64,000 nt of DNA. It comes from Marinilabiliaceae bacterium ANBcel2. GTDB lineage: Bacteria; Bacteroidota; Bacteroidia; Bacteroidales; Marinilabiliaceae. The notes under the pieces were generated by a model. The model did not search any database, was not told where the DNA came from, and was given only the letters and a program-made list of their open reading frames with translations. Both the position numbers and the translations under genes were made by a program. Each line of letters opens with the position of its first letter. Positions within the stretch are counted from its first letter, which is position 1. Positions 9,529 to 17,954 of the stretch are shown here, piece by piece. The DNA lies in NCBI GenBank assembly GCA_029688995.1, contig JARULA010000002.1:1-64000 (forward strand), read 5' to 3'.

Positions 9529-11292
9529 TTAATTAACATAAATATTGTAAGGCATTCGTGCCTGAACCGGGTGACTACTCTCCAACTCATTAAGCATAAT
9601 AAATGAATCATAATAACTCCCCATAAAGTAGCGGGCTCCAAATGCAGAAGCTCCCTGTCCAATATCTTTCATCAATCTTTCAAAAGCTGTTAAAATTTCG
9701 GGCAACTCAACAATTCTATACTCTTCTAATTCGGCCAGTTCAACAGCTCTATCAATAGCAAAGTTTAACCCGCCATTCTCATCAACCAAACCATTAGTAA
9801 CAGCATCAACCCCACTCCAAACACGTCCTTCACCTATCTGGTTAATCTCTTCGGTTGTCATATCACGACCCTGTGAACAGCGATCTAAAAAGATCTCATA
9901 AAACCTCTCGATATATCCCTGAAAAATTCTCTTCTCATCATCACTCATCGGTCGATCTACCGATAAAAAGTCGGAGTAGTTATGAGTTGTAACCCTATCG
10001 GTGGTTATTCCCAATTTATTGAGTAACCCACGCGTATTGGGTACCTGTCCGAACACCCCTATACTCCCCGTTAAAGTAGTAGGCCCGGCGACTATAACAT
10101 CAGCAGGAGCTGCTATATAGTAACCGCCCGATGCAGCAACATCGCCCATGGATACAACTACAGGCTTCTCCTTTTTTGTCAAATTAACCTCACGCCATAT
10201 AATCTCAGAACCAAGGCCTGATCCACCGGGGGAATTAATTCGCAAAACCACAGCTTTAATCATGCTGTCACGACGTGCTTTACGAATTGTACGCGATAAT
10301 GATTCAGAAGAGATACCCGAAGATCCCGCATCAATAGCTCCATCAGCATAAATAACTGCAACCTTATCATCGGGAATTCCCGGCCTGTCACGAGGCACAT
10401 ATACATCAGCATATTTTCTCACGCCAATTGAGTTAAGATCATCCTCCTCAGCCACACTGGTAATACGCTTTAACTTATTAAGTACCTCATCTTTATATTT
10501 AACTGCATCTATCAATGAATTTTCAACAAGCTCATCTCCCTCCATAAACATAGTTACACCTTCATTTGCAATACGGTCAAGATTAAGCGGATCGATATCG
10601 CGAGCCTCTCCAATTTTAGTAACAACATGTTGCCACATAGTCTCCAGATATCTTTCAGTCTGCAATCTCGACTCTTCACTCATCTCTTCAAGTATAAAGG
10701 GCTCAACTGCCGATTTAAACTCCCCATGCTTAAATATCTGCATCTCAATATCCAACTTATCCAAAGCGCCTTTAAAAAAGGTGCGATTTGATGAAAGTCC
10801 TTTAAAATCAAGCATCCCAGCAGGATTCAAATAAATTTTATCGGCAACAGAGGCAAGATAATAGGTCTTTTGAGAATAGATAGATGAGTAAGCATAAATA
10901 AATTTACCTGACTCCTTAAAATCCAAAAGAGCATCTCTAATCTCCTCAATAGTTCCATATCCGGCTGACATATAGCTGGCGTCAAGGTATATACCATCAA
11001 TACGATCATCTCGTTTAGCCTTCTCAATTGAAGTTAAAATCTGATTAAGACCGGTCACCGAAACCTGACCGGTTAAATCTGATAACAACATATCAAAAAT
11101 ATCTTCACTCTTTCTCTCCACTATTGCTCCGTCGATATTCAAAACCAAAACTGAATTATCCTTAACCTTTATCTCCTGCGAGGTAGAAGATGCCAAAACA
11201 GCTATAAATATAACTATTCCACTAATAAAAAAGAGTGCCGACACCATTGATCCGACAATAACTGCAAGCAAATATTTTAAAAATCTACTCAT
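9529..11292 (-). CDS. sppA: Signal peptide peptidase SppA, 67K type
   Basis: SppA degrades cleaved signal peptides from a membrane-anchored position facing the periplasm. One N-terminal transmembrane segment lies at about residues 6-34. Two tandem ClpP-like domains follow. The catalytic Lys193 is seen in EFKSAVEPF (N-terminal repeat) and Ser388 in GDVAASGGYYI (C-terminal repeat), matching the Lys/Ser dyad of E. coli SppA. The length of 587 aa is typical of the long form. It is the first gene of the sppA-lpxK-pnp operon and is divergent from folK, a common arrangement in Bacteroidota. Confidence 0.95.
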   Translation of the reverse strand: MSRFLKYLLAVIVGSMVSALFFISGIVIFIAVLASSTSQEIKVKDNSVLVLNIDGAIVERKSEDIFDMLLSDLTGQVSVTGLNQILTSIEKAKRDDRIDGIYLDASYMSAGYGTIEEIRDALLDFKESGKFIYAYSSIYSQKTYYLASVADKIYLNPAGMLDFKGLSSNRTFFKGALDKLDIEMQIFKHGEFKSAVEPFILEEMSEESRLQTERYLETMWQHVVTKIGEARDIDPLNLDRIANEGVTMFMEGDELVENSLIDAVKYKDEVLNKLKRITSVAEEDDLNSIGVRKYADVYVPRDRPGIPDDKVAVIYADGAIDAGSSGISSESLSRTIRKARRDSMIKAVVLRINSPGGSGLGSEIIWREVNLTKKEKPVVVSMGDVAASGGYYIAAPADVIVAGPTTLTGSIGVFGQVPNTRGLLNKLGITTDRVTTHNYSDFLSVDRPMSDDEKRIFQGYIERFYEIFLDRCSQGRDMTTEEINQIGEGRVWSGVDAVTNGLVDENGGLNFAIDRAVELAELEEYRIVELPEILTAFERLMKDIGQGASAFGARYFMGSYYDSFIMLNELESSHPVQARMPYNIYVN

Positions 11293-11351
11293 TGAAAAAA
11301 AATTTGGGTTAAATTACTATATTTATCAATGCTAATTTAAGAAAAAAGAAT

Positions 11352-11858
11352 ATGTATCTCTCCAATGAAACAGTAATTATTCTTCTAGGGGGTAATATGC
11401 CAAACAGTTTAGAAACAATAAATAAAACAGTTATAAAGGCCGAAACAGATAATATATTTAAACTAAAAAAGAGCTCTTCACTATGGGAGAGCGAGCCCTG
11501 GGGGTTTAATTGCAGTAACAATTTTATAAATCAGATAGTAGAGGTTAAAACAAAACATTCTCCAACACAACTTCTGGAAAAGCTTTTAAAGCTTGAGAAA
11601 ACAATGGGAAGAGAGAAAATAAAGAGTTCAAAAAGATACAGTTCCAGAGTTATAGATATTGATATTCTCTTTTATGAAGATAGAATTATTAGTAGTGAGT
11701 TACTGCAAATTCCACACCCCAGACTTCATCTACGAAGATTCACATTAGAGCCGCTACAAGAAAAATGGGGAGATTTAATACATCCCAAGCTCAATATAAG
11801 CGTAAAAGAGATTCTAAAAGGATGCAAGGATAAAGGTTTTGTGAAAAAGATAAATTAA
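11352..11858 (+). CDS. folK: 2-amino-4-hydroxy-6-hydroxymethyldihydropteridine pyrophosphokinase
   Basis: FolK transfers pyrophosphate from ATP to hydroxymethyl-dihydropterin, the step before dihydropteroate synthase in folate synthesis. It opens with the family's LLGGNM segment, has ESEPWGF near residues 44-50, and carries the signature SSRVIDIDILFY near 98-109 with both metal-binding Asp residues, then PHPRLHLRRFTL. The length of 168 aa is normal. It is transcribed alone, divergent from sppA, and ends at a strong terminator shared with the ribosomal operon. Confidence 0.96.
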   Translation: MYLSNETVIILLGGNMPNSLETINKTVIKAETDNIFKLKKSSSLWESEPWGFNCSNNFINQIVEVKTKHSPTQLLEKLLKLEKTMGREKIKSSKRYSSRVIDIDILFYEDRIISSELLQIPHPRLHLRRFTLEPLQEKWGDLIHPKLNISVKEILKGCKDKGFVKKIN

Positions 11859-11860
11859 AA

Positions 11861-11891
11861 AACCCGCGATATTAATTTATCACGGGTTTTT
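11861..11891. terminator. Bidirectional terminator between folK and tsf
   Basis: A 10-bp stem with one C/A mismatch (AACCCGCGAT/ATCACGGGTT) has an A-tract before it and a T-tract after it. It can therefore stop folK from the left and the rplM-rpsI-rpsB-tsf transcript from the right. Confidence 0.8.
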
Positions 11892-11927
11892 AATTTTATA
11901 AACAGATTATAAAAATATAAGAGGTTA

Positions 11928-12755
11928 CTAACTGGTTAGCCCATATCTTTTATATTCTGTAACAGTTAAATCTTTATTGTTGTTTTTAAGATATTCGCGA
12001 ATACTTATCTTACCATCCTTAACGAAAGTCTGGTCAAGAAGGGTATTCTCCTTAAAAAACTTATTAAGACGTCCCTGAGCAATTTTATCAATCATCTCTT
12101 CAGGTTTTCCTTCCTGACGAGTTTGATCTTTAGCAAGCTCTAGCTCTTTTTCTACTATATCGGCAGGTACAGAATCACGATCAACGCCTACAGGATTCAT
12201 TGCAGCAACCTGCATTGCAACATCGCGAGCAACTTGACTCTCAACATCCGATTGGTTAAATCCTACCACAGTAGCTAATTTGTTCCCAGGATGTATATAT
12301 GAAACAACATACTCAGCCTCTACAATTTCAAAATAAGGAAGATCCAGCTTCTCACCTATAACACCAATCTGCTCATTAATCACATCGGTTACAGATACTC
12401 CATTTAACTCAAGAGCTTTAACATCATCAATGTTTTTTGCTCCCTTTTCAAGAGCAAGATCCAAAAGCGAGTCGGCCAAAGCAATAAAGCTTTCATTTTT
12501 AGCAACAAAGTCGGTTTCGCAATTAAGTACAATTACACCACCTTTCTTATTGTCTTCGGTTACTTTAGCAAGAACAACACCTTCAGAAGCTTCACGCTCG
12601 GCGCGCTTAGAAGCAACAGCCTGTCCTTTCTTACGAATATATTCAATTGCTTTATCAAAATCACCGCCACTCTCGGTAAGAGCCTTTTTACAATCCATCA
12701 TACCGGCGCCGGTTAATTTTCTTAATTTACTTACTTCAGCAGCAGAAATAGCCAT
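11928..12755 (-). CDS. tsf: Elongation factor Ts
   Basis: EF-Ts exchanges GDP for GTP on EF-Tu. The N-terminal UBA-like domain contains LRKLTGAGMMDCKKAL (about residues 11-26), and the core holds the diagnostic TDFVAKNE near 80-87. The coiled-coil and C-terminal modules fit the 275-aa bacterial form. It lies 35 nt after rpsB, the near-universal rpsB-tsf pair, and ends at a strong terminator. Confidence 0.98.
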   Translation of the reverse strand: MAISAAEVSKLRKLTGAGMMDCKKALTESGGDFDKAIEYIRKKGQAVASKRAEREASEGVVLAKVTEDNKKGGVIVLNCETDFVAKNESFIALADSLLDLALEKGAKNIDDVKALELNGVSVTDVINEQIGVIGEKLDLPYFEIVEAEYVVSYIHPGNKLATVVGFNQSDVESQVARDVAMQVAAMNPVGVDRDSVPADIVEKELELAKDQTRQEGKPEEMIDKIAQGRLNKFFKENTLLDQTFVKDGKISIREYLKNNNKDLTVTEYKRYGLTS

Positions 12756-12790
12756 ATTATAAAAGTTTTAAATGTTGTTAATACCCTAAT

Positions 12791-13687
12791 TTACTCTTTA
12801 TCTGTTGACTTGCTCTCATCCTCTTTTTTTGGAGTTGCTTCAGACTCAACTTTAGGTTCAGTCTTTTTCTCTTCTGCTACAGTTTCAGATTTAGCTTCGG
12901 GTGCTGTCTCCTCTTTCTTTTTAACACGAGCGCGGCTCTCACCTTTTTTGCCCTTAGCAGCAGACTTCTCTTTTGCAGAAGCTTCACTATCTCTTTCAGC
13001 CTTACGCTCAGAAAGCCCCTCTTTTATAGCATCAGTCATTGATCCTACAACTATCTCTATAGACTTTGAAGCATCATCATTAGCAGGTACTACATAGTCA
13101 ATATTACGAGGATCTGAATTTGTATCAACCATAGCAAAAACAGGTATATTCAAACGAATAGCCTCTTTAACGGCAATATGCTCCTTCATAACATCTACAA
13201 CAAACATTGCTGCAGGTAACCTGTTCAAGTCAGATATACTCCCCAGGTTCTTCTCCATTTTAGCACGCTGACGTGTAATATGCAAACGTTCTCTTTTAGA
13301 TAAACGCTCCCAACTTTTCTCATTCATCATACGATCAATAGCGGTCATCTTTTTTACCGCTTTGCGAATAGTTGGAAAGTTAGTAAGCATTCCGCCCGGC
13401 CAACGCTCAACAACATAAGGCATGTTCACTGCACCTACCTTGTCGGCAATAATCTCTTTTGCCTGTTTTTTAGTGGCTACAAATAATATTTTCCGTCCTG
13501 ATTTGGCAATCTGTTTTAAAGCTGCAGCAGCCTCATCCATCTTTACTGCAGTTTTATGCAAATCTATAATGTGGATACCGTTGCGCTCCATGAAGATATA
13601 AGGAGCCATTGCGGGATTCCATTTTCTTTTTAAATGTCCGAAGTGTACTCCGGCATCAAGTAACTTTTCAAATTCTACTTTAGGCAT
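12791..13687 (-). CDS. rpsB: 30S ribosomal protein S2 with charged C-terminal tail
   Basis: S2 is a late-assembling protein of the small subunit head and recruits S1. LLDAGVHFGH opens the fold, and the S2 signatures (e.g. PAAMFVVD, and IPVFAMVDTNSDP near 181-193) are present. The globular part ends near residue 225. A tail of about 70 residues made almost only of Lys, Glu, Ala, Ser and Thr follows, so at 298 aa the protein is longer than the roughly 240-aa proteobacterial form. Such tails occur in Bacteroidota S2 but vary in length. It belongs to the rplM-rpsI-rpsB-tsf operon. Confidence 0.97.
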   Translation of the reverse strand: MPKVEFEKLLDAGVHFGHLKRKWNPAMAPYIFMERNGIHIIDLHKTAVKMDEAAAALKQIAKSGRKILFVATKKQAKEIIADKVGAVNMPYVVERWPGGMLTNFPTIRKAVKKMTAIDRMMNEKSWERLSKRERLHITRQRAKMEKNLGSISDLNRLPAAMFVVDVMKEHIAVKEAIRLNIPVFAMVDTNSDPRNIDYVVPANDDASKSIEIVVGSMTDAIKEGLSERKAERDSEASAKEKSAAKGKKGESRARVKKKEETAPEAKSETVAEEKKTEPKVESEATPKKEDESKSTDKE

Positions 13688-13759
13688 TTTATTTTTTTTT
13701 GACGTTTACATTCTGTTATACGGCAACCGACAAGTAGTTCCAAAAATGAAATCTTACCG

Positions 13760-13774
13760 GTTTAGATACTAAAC
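13760..13774 (-). promoter_or_regulatory. Hairpin in the rpsI-rpsB spacer
   Basis: The 101-nt spacer before rpsB contains a perfect 6-bp stem with a 3-nt loop (GTTTAG-TAT-CTAAAC on the minus strand). Complementary CCGG and TCGG segments flank the space before the start codon. It lacks a following T-run, so it is not a terminator. It could be a processing or autoregulatory element for S2/EF-Ts, but this rests only on base pairing. Confidence 0.3.
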
Positions 13775-13788
13775 GAACCCTGGCCATA

Positions 13789-14175
13789 TTAACGTTTACT
13801 AAACTGGAACTTCTTACGAGCTTTAGGCTGTCCTGATTTTTTCCTTTCAACAACTCTTGAATCCCTTGTTAAGAACCCTTTAGCTTTTAAAGCTGGTTTG
13901 TTCTCTTCATTAATTTTTACAAGAGCACGCGAAATAGCCAAGCGTACAGCTTCAGCCTGCCCTTTCTCTCCACCTCCGTCAAGAGTTATCTTTATATCAT
14001 ATTCACCTTCTACTCCAATAAGTTCAAGCGGCTGCTTAACAACATATCTAAGCATGGCAGAAGGAAAATAGCTCTCAATATCTCTTTTATTGATAGTAAT
14101 CTGTCCTTTGCCTTCACTAAGATAGATACGGGCTATTGCCCTTTTTCTTCTTCCAATGGCATTTATAGTTTCCAT
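13789..14175 (-). CDS. rpsI: 30S ribosomal protein S9
   Basis: S9 sits in the head of the small subunit, and its C-terminal Lys/Arg tail reaches the P-site tRNA. The start INAIGRRKRAIARIYL, the GGGEKGQAEAVRLAISRAL helix and the terminal ARKKFQFSKR are all family features. The length of 128 aa is exact for Bacteroidota. It begins 5 nt after rplM, forming the standard rplM-rpsI pair. Confidence 0.98.
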   Translation of the reverse strand: METINAIGRRKRAIARIYLSEGKGQITINKRDIESYFPSAMLRYVVKQPLELIGVEGEYDIKITLDGGGEKGQAEAVRLAISRALVKINEENKPALKAKGFLTRDSRVVERKKSGQPKARKKFQFSKR

Positions 14176-14180
14176 AACGC

Positions 14181-14636
14181 TTATTTAATCTTGTTTAATT
14201 CAATTACCCTCGGCTTTTGAGCATCATGTTTATGCTCAGCACCAACATATACAAAAAGATTCCTGAACAGTTTTCGTCCCAGATTATTCTTAGGTAACAT
14301 CCCTTTTACAGTGCGCTCTACAAGCTTTTCAGGACTCTTTGAGAATAGCATTGCAGGAGTTACATCTCTGCGTCCGCCGGGGTATCCGCTATGATAATAA
14401 AACACCCTATCATTCCACTTATTGCCGCTTAATTTAACTTTATCGGCATTAATAATAATTACATTATCCCCACAATCTAAATTGGGTGAATAATTTGGCT
14501 TATGCTTCCCTCGAAGAAGTTTTGCCACCTCGGAACCTAACCGCCCTAATACTAAATCAGTAGCATCCACTACGAGCCACTCTTTTTGAATAGTCGCAGG
14601 GGTGGCAGATTTGGTTTTGTAACTTTGTGTATCCAC
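14181..14636 (-). CDS. rplM: 50S ribosomal protein L13
   Basis: L13 is an early-assembly protein of the large subunit. VDATDLVLGRL, KLLRGKHKP, DCGDNVIIINADKV and the KGMLPKN-LGR segment are all diagnostic. The start used here is GTG at 14636, giving MDTQSYKTKSA, which matches the usual N-terminus of Bacteroidota L13 (MDTLSYKT-type). No in-frame ATG exists nearby. The 151-aa length agrees. It is the first gene of the ribosomal operon and has a leader of about 160 nt with strong base-pairing potential. Confidence 0.97.
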   Translation of the reverse strand: MDTQSYKTKSATPATIQKEWLVVDATDLVLGRLGSEVAKLLRGKHKPNYSPNLDCGDNVIIINADKVKLSGNKWNDRVFYYHSGYPGGRRDVTPAMLFSKSPEKLVERTVKGMLPKNNLGRKLFRNLFVYVGAEHKHDAQKPRVIELNKIK

Positions 14637-14685
14637 AGTCTCTCCTTATTTGAAATTAGACCTACAAAAAAATAAAACAATCACC

Positions 14686-14777
14686 GTGTAAAACAAGGCT
14701 CCAGTCTGCACCAACATAAAAGGGCATATTTCTATGTTGATGGTGAACAACCAACTGAAATCCAAATTATTTTACAC
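14686..14777 (-). promoter_or_regulatory. Candidate structured 5' leader of rplM-rpsI
   Basis: Between the rplM promoter and its GTG start the minus strand can form nested helices. The closing stem is a perfect 8 bp, GTGTAAAA (14777-14770) with TTTTACAC (14693-14686). Inside it, CAGT (14757-14754) pairs with ACTG (14705-14702). The tip is a 7-bp stem CAACATA/TATGTTG (14739-14733 with 14718-14712), extended by CAC/GTG across a 3-nt bulge. No T-run follows, so this is not an intrinsic terminator. Ribosomal operons are often autoregulated through such leaders, so an L13-binding element is a reasonable inference. I do not recognise a named Rfam family. Confidence 0.45.
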
Positions 14778-14801
14778 ATAAAAACGGATAATAATCGGCC
14801 G

Positions 14802-14832
14802 CAAAATTATGACAATTTTTTATAACTACCAA
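14802..14832 (-). promoter_or_regulatory. Promoter of the rplM operon
   Basis: The minus strand has TTG (14832-14830), a 20-nt spacer and TAATTTTG (14809-14802), a full match to the Bacteroidota consensus. It places the transcript start near 14795, about 160 nt before the rplM start codon. Confidence 0.7.
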
Positions 14833-14958
14833 TGTTTTAATGGTTCTATTTGATTATAAAGAAATAAATATCCATTTTAGCGCCCCAAATTACAAATTAT
14901 GATACTTTAAGGAGTGAAGCAATATATAAATACAAAAAAGGCTCAAACAGTTATAATT

Positions 14959-15477
14959 ATGGAAAAAATATACTCATCCTTTTTTTCCCGTGATGCTCTT
15001 GAGATAGCTCCTCAAATACTGGGCATGCAAATTGTAAGACAATTTGAAGACAAAAGCAGAACCATTTTAACAATAACAGAAGTTGAAGTTTATAAAGGAA
15101 AAAATGACTTAGGGTGTCACGCCAGTAAAGGTCGCACTCCTCGCACCGAGATAATGTTTCACAAAGGAGGGAAAATATATGTCTATCTTATATATGGTAT
15201 CCACTGGCTACTAAATATTACAACAGGAGCAGAGGATGATCCGCAGGCAATTTTAATACGGGGAAGCCGTGAGATAAAAGGGCCCGGACGAATAGGAAAG
15301 GCGTTGGCTCTTGATAAATCATTTTACGATGAAGATATTGGATTATCTAACCGTTTATGGCTTCAATGGAACAGAGATAAAAAAAGGAGTTACAACTTAA
15401 AAAGAGCTCCCAGAATTGGAATAGATTATGCCGGTGAGTACTGGTCTAAAATACCATGGAGATTTATAGCAACATAA
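14959..15477 (+). CDS. 3-methyladenine DNA glycosylase (AAG/MPG family)
   Basis: The enzyme removes alkylated and deaminated purines (3-methyladenine, hypoxanthine) in base excision repair. LEIAPQILGMQIVR opens the fold. TITEVEVYKG holds the catalytic Glu, CHASKGRTPR has the active-site His, and YVYLIYGIHWLLNI and AILIRGSREIKGPGRI follow as in AAG enzymes. The ATG at 14959 gives 172 aa. An in-frame GTG at 14914 would add 15 residues of low-complexity sequence unlike the family, so I prefer the ATG. The C-terminus is a little short but complete in fold. The next gene starts 1 nt after the stop. Confidence 0.9.
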   Translation: MEKIYSSFFSRDALEIAPQILGMQIVRQFEDKSRTILTITEVEVYKGKNDLGCHASKGRTPRTEIMFHKGGKIYVYLIYGIHWLLNITTGAEDDPQAILIRGSREIKGPGRIGKALALDKSFYDEDIGLSNRLWLQWNRDKKRSYNLKRAPRIGIDYAGEYWSKIPWRFIAT

Positions 15478-15478
15478 A

Positions 15479-15931
15479 ATGATAGAAGAGACGGGTTATA
15501 TTGCACTTTTTATAGGGAGTTTTTTAACCGCCACAATACTCCCGTTCCCATTGAGCTCTGAGGCTCTGTTATCGGCAATGATAGTTTCGGGATATAACTT
15601 TTGGCTTACTATTTTAACTGCAACAGTAGCTAACTGGCTGGGTGGAGTCACCTGTTTTTGGTTAGGCCGGCAGGGCAAATGGGACTGGATAGAGAAGTAT
15701 ATGAGAATCCCAAAATCTAAAATTGAATGGCTGCACAAAAAAATAGTTGGCAAAGAGGGGTGGGCGGCAATTTTTACATGGCTCCCGGCAATAGGAGATC
15801 CGTTAGCTGTAGTTTTGGGTTTTATGAAAGCCCGTGTTTTACCAACTATATTCTGGATATTTGTTGGTAAAGGGTTAAGGTATGTTGTATGGAGTTACAT
15901 TACAATAAAGACAATGGAGGCTGTTACTTAA
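15479..15931 (+). CDS. YqaA-family (DedA/SNARE-associated-like) membrane protein
   Basis: This 150-aa inner-membrane protein has about four hydrophobic stretches (roughly residues 6-26, 38-60, 95-115 and 120-142). The FPLSSEALL motif near 21-29 and the LGGVTCFWLGRQGK segment near 52-65 are typical of the YqaA branch of the DedA superfamily. WLPAIGDPLAVVLG near 100-113 is the second conserved loop. DedA proteins act in lipid-carrier flipping and membrane homeostasis; the YqaA branch has no settled substrate. It starts 1 nt after the glycosylase stop, so the two form an operon. Confidence 0.88.
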   Translation: MIEETGYIALFIGSFLTATILPFPLSSEALLSAMIVSGYNFWLTILTATVANWLGGVTCFWLGRQGKWDWIEKYMRIPKSKIEWLHKKIVGKEGWAAIFTWLPAIGDPLAVVLGFMKARVLPTIFWIFVGKGLRYVVWSYITIKTMEAVT

Positions 15932-15946
15932 TAATTTAAAGCAACA

Positions 15947-16423
15947 TTAATCCTCTTCACCAAATGGCGAAGCAAAAACCTGAACCCAATATTTGCCATC
16001 ACTACTTACTGCAACTCCCATGTGCGTAAATTCAGGGTTCATAATATTGGTGCAGTGACCCGGACTGTCAAGCCATCCCTCTACAGCCAATTTCTCATCA
16101 TCATAGTTGTATGCTACATTTTCACCTACCGCACGCCAATCAAACTCAACTTTTTCAACACGATCTCCTACCGAAGAGCCATCTGACCCTTCATGGCTAA
16201 AAAAATCATTTGCCATCATATCCTCAGCATGTATAAATGCTGCAACAGAAAGCTTATCATCCCACTTAAGAGGTGCGACAGATGCCATACTACTGCCACC
16301 ACATGATGCTCCCTCAGTTCTGGCACTATTGACATACTTTAAAACAAGATCGCCATCAACCTGGCCCTCTCCAACCAAATAGAGCGGAATAAAAATAAAC
16401 AGAAGTAAACAATATAGTTTCAT
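15947..16423 (-). CDS. CAP/SCP-domain secreted protein
   Basis: The 158-aa protein has an N-terminal signal sequence (about residues 1-18) followed by a CAP (SCP/PR1-like) domain. The CAP hallmarks are visible: LVLKYVNSAR, the SVAAFIHAEDMMANDFFSHEG helix region with its His, VGENVAYN, and the GHCTNIMNPEFTHMGVAV motif. Bacterial CAP proteins are extracytoplasmic, and their biochemical role is not established. The MFS gene upstream on the same strand ends 6 nt before it starts, so the two are probably one transcript, and it converges on the YqaA gene. Confidence 0.88.
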   Translation of the reverse strand: MKLYCLLLFIFIPLYLVGEGQVDGDLVLKYVNSARTEGASCGGSSMASVAPLKWDDKLSVAAFIHAEDMMANDFFSHEGSDGSSVGDRVEKVEFDWRAVGENVAYNYDDEKLAVEGWLDSPGHCTNIMNPEFTHMGVAVSSDGKYWVQVFASPFGEED

Positions 16424-16429
16424 AAAAAA

Positions 16430-17740
16430 TTAGTTTTGTAAAAGCCGTGGATTATTTGCTCTTAAAGCACCCACAAGCATAAATATCATAAAAACAAAAG
16501 CTACCAGTCCGACCGCCGAATAGGTATCTAACCTGGTGTAAGAGAGACTGAACAAAATTGGGGCCAAAGCCGATGCAAATACCACCATCGACATTGCTTT
16601 TCCCGAAACTGCACCAAGATGTTTTCTCCCAAAAAGTCTGGGCCAGGCAACAGCATTAAGCACCGAAAAGAGTCCGCCCGAAATACCCAACCCAACAATT
16701 ATCATATAAATACCATAGGAGATAGAAAGCATCGTTAACCCTGCAGCAGCAATAAAACCTCCCCCTATCATAATATATAAAAGGGTTTTTAAATAGATTT
16801 TATCAGATAAAAAATTAAATGTAAGGGAGACAATGACCGAAACCACCGAAAGTGGCACAAATATAGATATAGCCTGTGAACGCTCATATCCAACGCTTTC
16901 AAAAACAGAAACAACATGAAAGGTAAAACCGGTGATAAAAAATGAGTTATAGGCCAGCATTAAAGAGTATATCCAAAAAACTCTTGTGGCGAAAGCTTCT
17001 GAAGGAGTAAAATCTCTATCCTTTTTTTCTCTCTTATTATCATCGTCACTATTGATTTTGCCTCCATCAGGTTTTAATCCGTACTGTTCGGGATTATCAC
17101 GATAGAAAACTAAAATAACAATTGCCATAATAAGAAGTGTAGCGCCCATAATACGCCATGCTCCATCCCATTGATAAGTCTGAATAAGTTTATCTATTAA
17201 TAAAGGGGAGATAGAAAACCCCAAAGCAACAGATAGAGCAGTAAAGGCATTAACTTTACCCCTATACCTGTCGAACCACTTCATCACCATATTGCGTGAC
17301 GAGAGGGTTAATACACCCTGACCCGAAAATCGAAAAAGAAAAAAGAGCAGAGTTATTACACTAAAGGGAATAGACCAATGCTCAAAAGAGAGGGCCGATT
17401 GTATAGAACCGGAGATAATATGAGAGTATGAAGCTACAAATAAAGATAAAGAGAGTACCATCGCCGATGCAAACGCAACTTTTCGAGCCCCATATTTATC
17501 AAACCAGCGTCCGGCAGCACTAATAAAAAAAGAGCTTAAAAGAGTGCCTGCCATATATGCGGTACTAAAAAGATCCCTGTTAAGCTGCAAACTTTTAATT
17601 ACAGGATCGGTAAATGTAGATACCCCAACGGTTTGTCCGGGTAAACTTGACCATATACCCAAAGTAGCAAACAAAACAATTGCATACCCGTAAAAAAAAG
17701 GAAATTTTGCAGGATTAAAAAAAACTCTTCTATCTTTCAT
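16430..17740 (-). CDS. MFS transporter
   Basis: This 436-aa major facilitator protein has about 12 membrane segments. The loop 2-3 motif GRWFDKYGARKV (about residues 76-87) is the MFS signature, with a weaker copy NFLSDKIYLK in the second half. A charged central loop with GLKPDGGK and many Asp/Lys divides the halves. The substrate cannot be deduced; the sequence is close to the oxalate/formate-antiporter-like and monocarboxylate branches. I start at ATG 17740 because the longer frame begins with TTG. It is probably co-transcribed with the CAP-domain gene. Confidence 0.88.
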   Translation of the reverse strand: MKDRRVFFNPAKFPFFYGYAIVLFATLGIWSSLPGQTVGVSTFTDPVIKSLQLNRDLFSTAYMAGTLLSSFFISAAGRWFDKYGARKVAFASAMVLSLSLFVASYSHIISGSIQSALSFEHWSIPFSVITLLFFLFRFSGQGVLTLSSRNMVMKWFDRYRGKVNAFTALSVALGFSISPLLIDKLIQTYQWDGAWRIMGATLLIMAIVILVFYRDNPEQYGLKPDGGKINSDDDNKREKKDRDFTPSEAFATRVFWIYSLMLAYNSFFITGFTFHVVSVFESVGYERSQAISIFVPLSVVSVIVSLTFNFLSDKIYLKTLLYIMIGGGFIAAAGLTMLSISYGIYMIIVGLGISGGLFSVLNAVAWPRLFGRKHLGAVSGKAMSMVVFASALAPILFSLSYTRLDTYSAVGLVAFVFMIFMLVGALRANNPRLLQN

Positions 17741-17841
17741 CTTTATCAAATAACATTTTAATAATCTGCAAAGATAACAGTAAAAGAGCTATTTACTTAT
17801 AAATTAGACCTGATATAAATAAAGAACTTTTTCTTTATTTT

Positions 17842-17874
17842 TTTGGCAAATAGCTCTCATTCAAGCTACCTTTG
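17842..17874 (+). promoter_or_regulatory. Promoter of the sdhCAB operon
   Basis: TTTG at 17842-17845, a 21-nt spacer and TACCTTTG at 17867-17874 match the Bacteroidota -33/-7 consensus fully. The expected transcript start near 17881 leaves a leader of about 74 nt before sdhC. Confidence 0.75.
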
Positions 17875-17954
17875 CACTTTGATAGAATAAGTGTATTGTT
17901 ATACTTAGTCAAATTAAATTTAACCAGTGCTATAAATATTAAAATTAGATCTTT

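Noticed and set aside
12430-13097. Plus-strand frames opposite tsf and rpsB
   Set aside because: These are antisense to conserved ribosomal genes and show no domain or start signal.
14914-14958. GTG-started extension of the 3-methyladenine glycosylase
   Set aside because: Fifteen extra residues are unlike the family, and the ATG at 14959 begins the conserved fold.
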